Positions 62,686 through 64,000 of a DNA stretch of 64,000 bases are shown here, piece by piece. The stretch is from Desulfomonile tiedjei DSM 6799. GTDB taxonomy: Bacteria; Desulfobacterota; Desulfomonilia; Desulfomonilales; Desulfomonilaceae. The notes beneath the pieces are model-generated. The model was not told where the DNA came from. It did not search any database and worked only from the letters and a program-made list of their open reading frames with translations. The DNA lies in the NCBI RefSeq assembly GCF_000266945.1, contig NC_018025.1:3600001-3664000 (forward strand), written 5' to 3'. The translations under genes were made by a program, and so were the position numbers. Every line of letters begins with the position of its first letter. Position 1 is the stretch's first letter.

Positions 62686-63258
62686 TTATTTGGGTCCGGC
62701 TTTAGGTTTGGGTGGTGCCGGAGGAGCAGGCCTCGCCGTTGTATCCGGTGCTGCGTCATACAGCTTAATGACTTCGTCCGTCAGGTCCAGAGAGTCGTCG
62801 AAAGAAAGCATCATCATGGAATTGAAGATCGCTGTAAGCTTTTTATCGGTACGGAGCTTGGCGACAACTTTGCTGATGTCACGGATGAAGACCTCTTCAA
62901 CTTCTCGCTGCTCGTTCTGAAGAGAATTCTGCGCTTCCTGCTCCGCCAGCTTGTATTCCACTTCCTTTATGCCCAAATCTTTCATCATTTTTTCCCGGGC
63001 ATCGTTTTTCAGCATTGCGCTTTGCTTTTGGATCTGTTCCTGAAGGCTCATCATTTCGGCTCTTTTCTTCTCCAGTGCAGCCTTTTTGGTCTCCGCCAAT
63101 TGCTGCACTTTTTTCTGTAATTGTTGGGCCTTCACTGATTTCCTGGAGATAAGCTGAAGATTGACGAACGCGAACCTTTCCTCGGCCCAACAGACGCCGG
63201 ACGTCACTATTGCGGTGGCCAGGACAGCACAGATTGTCGCAATGTACAATTTCTTCAT
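62686..63258 (-). CDS. skp: OmpH/Skp-family periplasmic chaperone
   Basis: 190 aa from ATG 63258 (GGAG 8 bases upstream; a GTG three codons earlier is not preferred). Signal peptide 1-25 (LYIATICAVLATAIVTSGVCWA), AFVNLQLISRKSVKAQQLQKK, then about 90 residues of coiled coil (LEKKRAEMMSLQEQIQKQ) forming the tentacle, then the second body strand. The C-terminal tail is proline-rich (TTARPAPPAPPKPKAGP). It holds unfolded outer-membrane proteins for BamA, whose gene lies just upstream. Confidence 0.9.
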   Translation of the reverse strand: MKKLYIATICAVLATAIVTSGVCWAEERFAFVNLQLISRKSVKAQQLQKKVQQLAETKKAALEKKRAEMMSLQEQIQKQSAMLKNDAREKMMKDLGIKEVEYKLAEQEAQNSLQNEQREVEEVFIRDISKVVAKLRTDKKLTAIFNSMMMLSFDDSLDLTDEVIKLYDAAPDTTARPAPPAPPKPKAGPK

Positions 63259-63433
63259 CGAAATCACTCCTTTTTTGATCGATCCCGGGCTGCAGGACTC
63301 TGCAAGGAGAGCGAGAAGCGGCAGCCCGGAGTTTAGATTGAACCTTTTCCTGATTCAAATGATTTATTATGAAAAATCAAAGCCCAGTGCATGAGCCTGG
63401 ACCAACGTAGTCAAACAATGCTGCAAACAGAGT

Positions 63434-64000
63434 CTAAAAGAGGGCGCCCATTGAAAAAGCGAAAGCGCCCGGGTCTTCACCTTTTTCCGGTGCAAGTTTC
63501 CAGCCGTATTCCAGTCGTACAGGCCCCATAGGCGAGACCCACCGTATGCCTAAACCCGCGCCTGCTTTCAAAGTGGTGAAAAAAGGACTTTCCGAAACAT
63601 TCCAAGCGTTTCCGGCATCTGCAAAGACTACTCCGTTGAGCTTCAACTGTTCAATGACCGGAAAGAAAATTTCGAGATTACAGTACAGAGCTCTGTCACC
63701 GCCAATCACATTTTTATATACATCCTTGGGACCGATATCCCCGTACCTGTACCCGCGTATGCTGTTAATGCCCCCAAGAACAATACGACGATCGAAGGGA
63801 ATGGGTTCAGCTCCAAGTTCGGATAACATGGACCCACTCGCCCGTACTTTGAAAATAGACTTCCAGTATAAAGCGTGATAGTACGTTGCTTCACCGTAAT
63901 AATTCGCGAACGAAACGTCGCCGCCAAACCCTGAAAAACGGCTGCCAAAGTTAACCCTGCTACCGCCCGTTGGGATAACTGAGTTATTTCGTGTGTCCCG
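63434..64000 (-). CDS. bamA: BamA outer-membrane assembly factor, C-terminal part
   Basis: The gene runs off the window; 188 codons of the C-terminus are present. The C-terminal beta-barrel strands are clear: VNFGSRFSGFGGDVSFANYY, the conserved VLGGINSIRGYRYGDIGP (the VRGF/Y motif of Omp85 proteins), GDRALYCNLEIFFPV, NGVVFADAGNAWN and GIRWVSPMGPVRLEYGW. The last residue is Phe (MGALF), the outer-membrane insertion signal. The POTRA domains lie beyond base 64000. Confidence 0.94.
   Translation of the reverse strand, partial: RDTRNNSVIPTGGSRVNFGSRFSGFGGDVSFANYYGEATYYHALYWKSIFKVRASGSMLSELGAEPIPFDRRIVLGGINSIRGYRYGDIGPKDVYKNVIGGDRALYCNLEIFFPVIEQLKLNGVVFADAGNAWNVSESPFFTTLKAGAGLGIRWVSPMGPVRLEYGWKLAPEKGEDPGAFAFSMGALF

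Overview
The window looks like a chromosomal segment of a Gram-negative deltaproteobacterium (Desulfobacterota), possibly Desulfomonile- or Syntrophobacter-like. The clues are a lipid A block that uses LpxI instead of LpxH, BamA/Skp, a dnaG-rpoD pair, an ApgM-type phosphoglycerate mutase, a MEMO/AmmeMemoRadiSam B protein, and many dispersed palindromic repeats. The taxonomic call is an inference from gene content; no rRNA or marker search was possible.

Layout. 1-6491 (mostly + strand): end of a Sua5/YrdC gene, tRNA-Gln, hemW, a PHP phosphoesterase, an alkaline-phosphatase-superfamily enzyme, trmL, a single-domain response regulator, an LD-carboxypeptidase and tRNA-Ser. 6549-11139 (- strand): a large YfhO-type membrane protein, a gene-poor kilobase, pgsA and a lytic transglycosylase. 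11295-24149 (- strand): one long run of thirteen closely spaced or overlapping genes, argB-argD-argF-argG-argH-lipoprotein-lysA-dapA-dapB-FAH hydrolase-folK-YHS-like protein-hybrid kinase. It covers arginine and lysine/diaminopimelate synthesis. 24399-28327: a DUF3999-like membrane protein, an FHA/PP2C signalling pair and a winged-helix protein with an alanine/lysine-rich tail.

28918-35135 is an accessory stretch. It holds a coiled-coil lipoprotein, two paralogous tryptophan/tyrosine-rich proteins with a shared N-terminal LExLExRxVLDG motif, and an exported trypsin-like/PDZ protease, all interleaved with dispersed repeats. 35190-44239 is housekeeping: amrB-like, rpoD, dnaG, mutS2, hisF, hisA. 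44307-45224 encodes two small exported Pro/Cys-rich proteins. 45593-50972 has a FabG-like reductase, a candidate structured small RNA carrying an anti-Shine-Dalgarno sequence, an XRE-cupin regulator, an acyl-CoA dehydrogenase, two small hypotheticals and a UbiA-family transferase. 51148-55138 (+ strand) has a small hypothetical, apgM, a GSCFA protein and an alpha/beta-hydrolase-like exported protein. 55434-64000 (- strand) is the outer-membrane block: bamA-skp-lpxD-lpxA-lpxI-msbA, then lpxK and a GT9 heptosyltransferase.

At least six families of intergenic palindromic or MITE-like repeats were found by eye (called A, B, C, D, F and G here), several in two to four copies. One copy of family A appears to be split by a MITE-like element. 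The most interesting candidates are the aromatic-repeat protein pair with its neighbouring protease, the anti-SD small RNA, and the repeat families, two of which sit immediately after stop codons.
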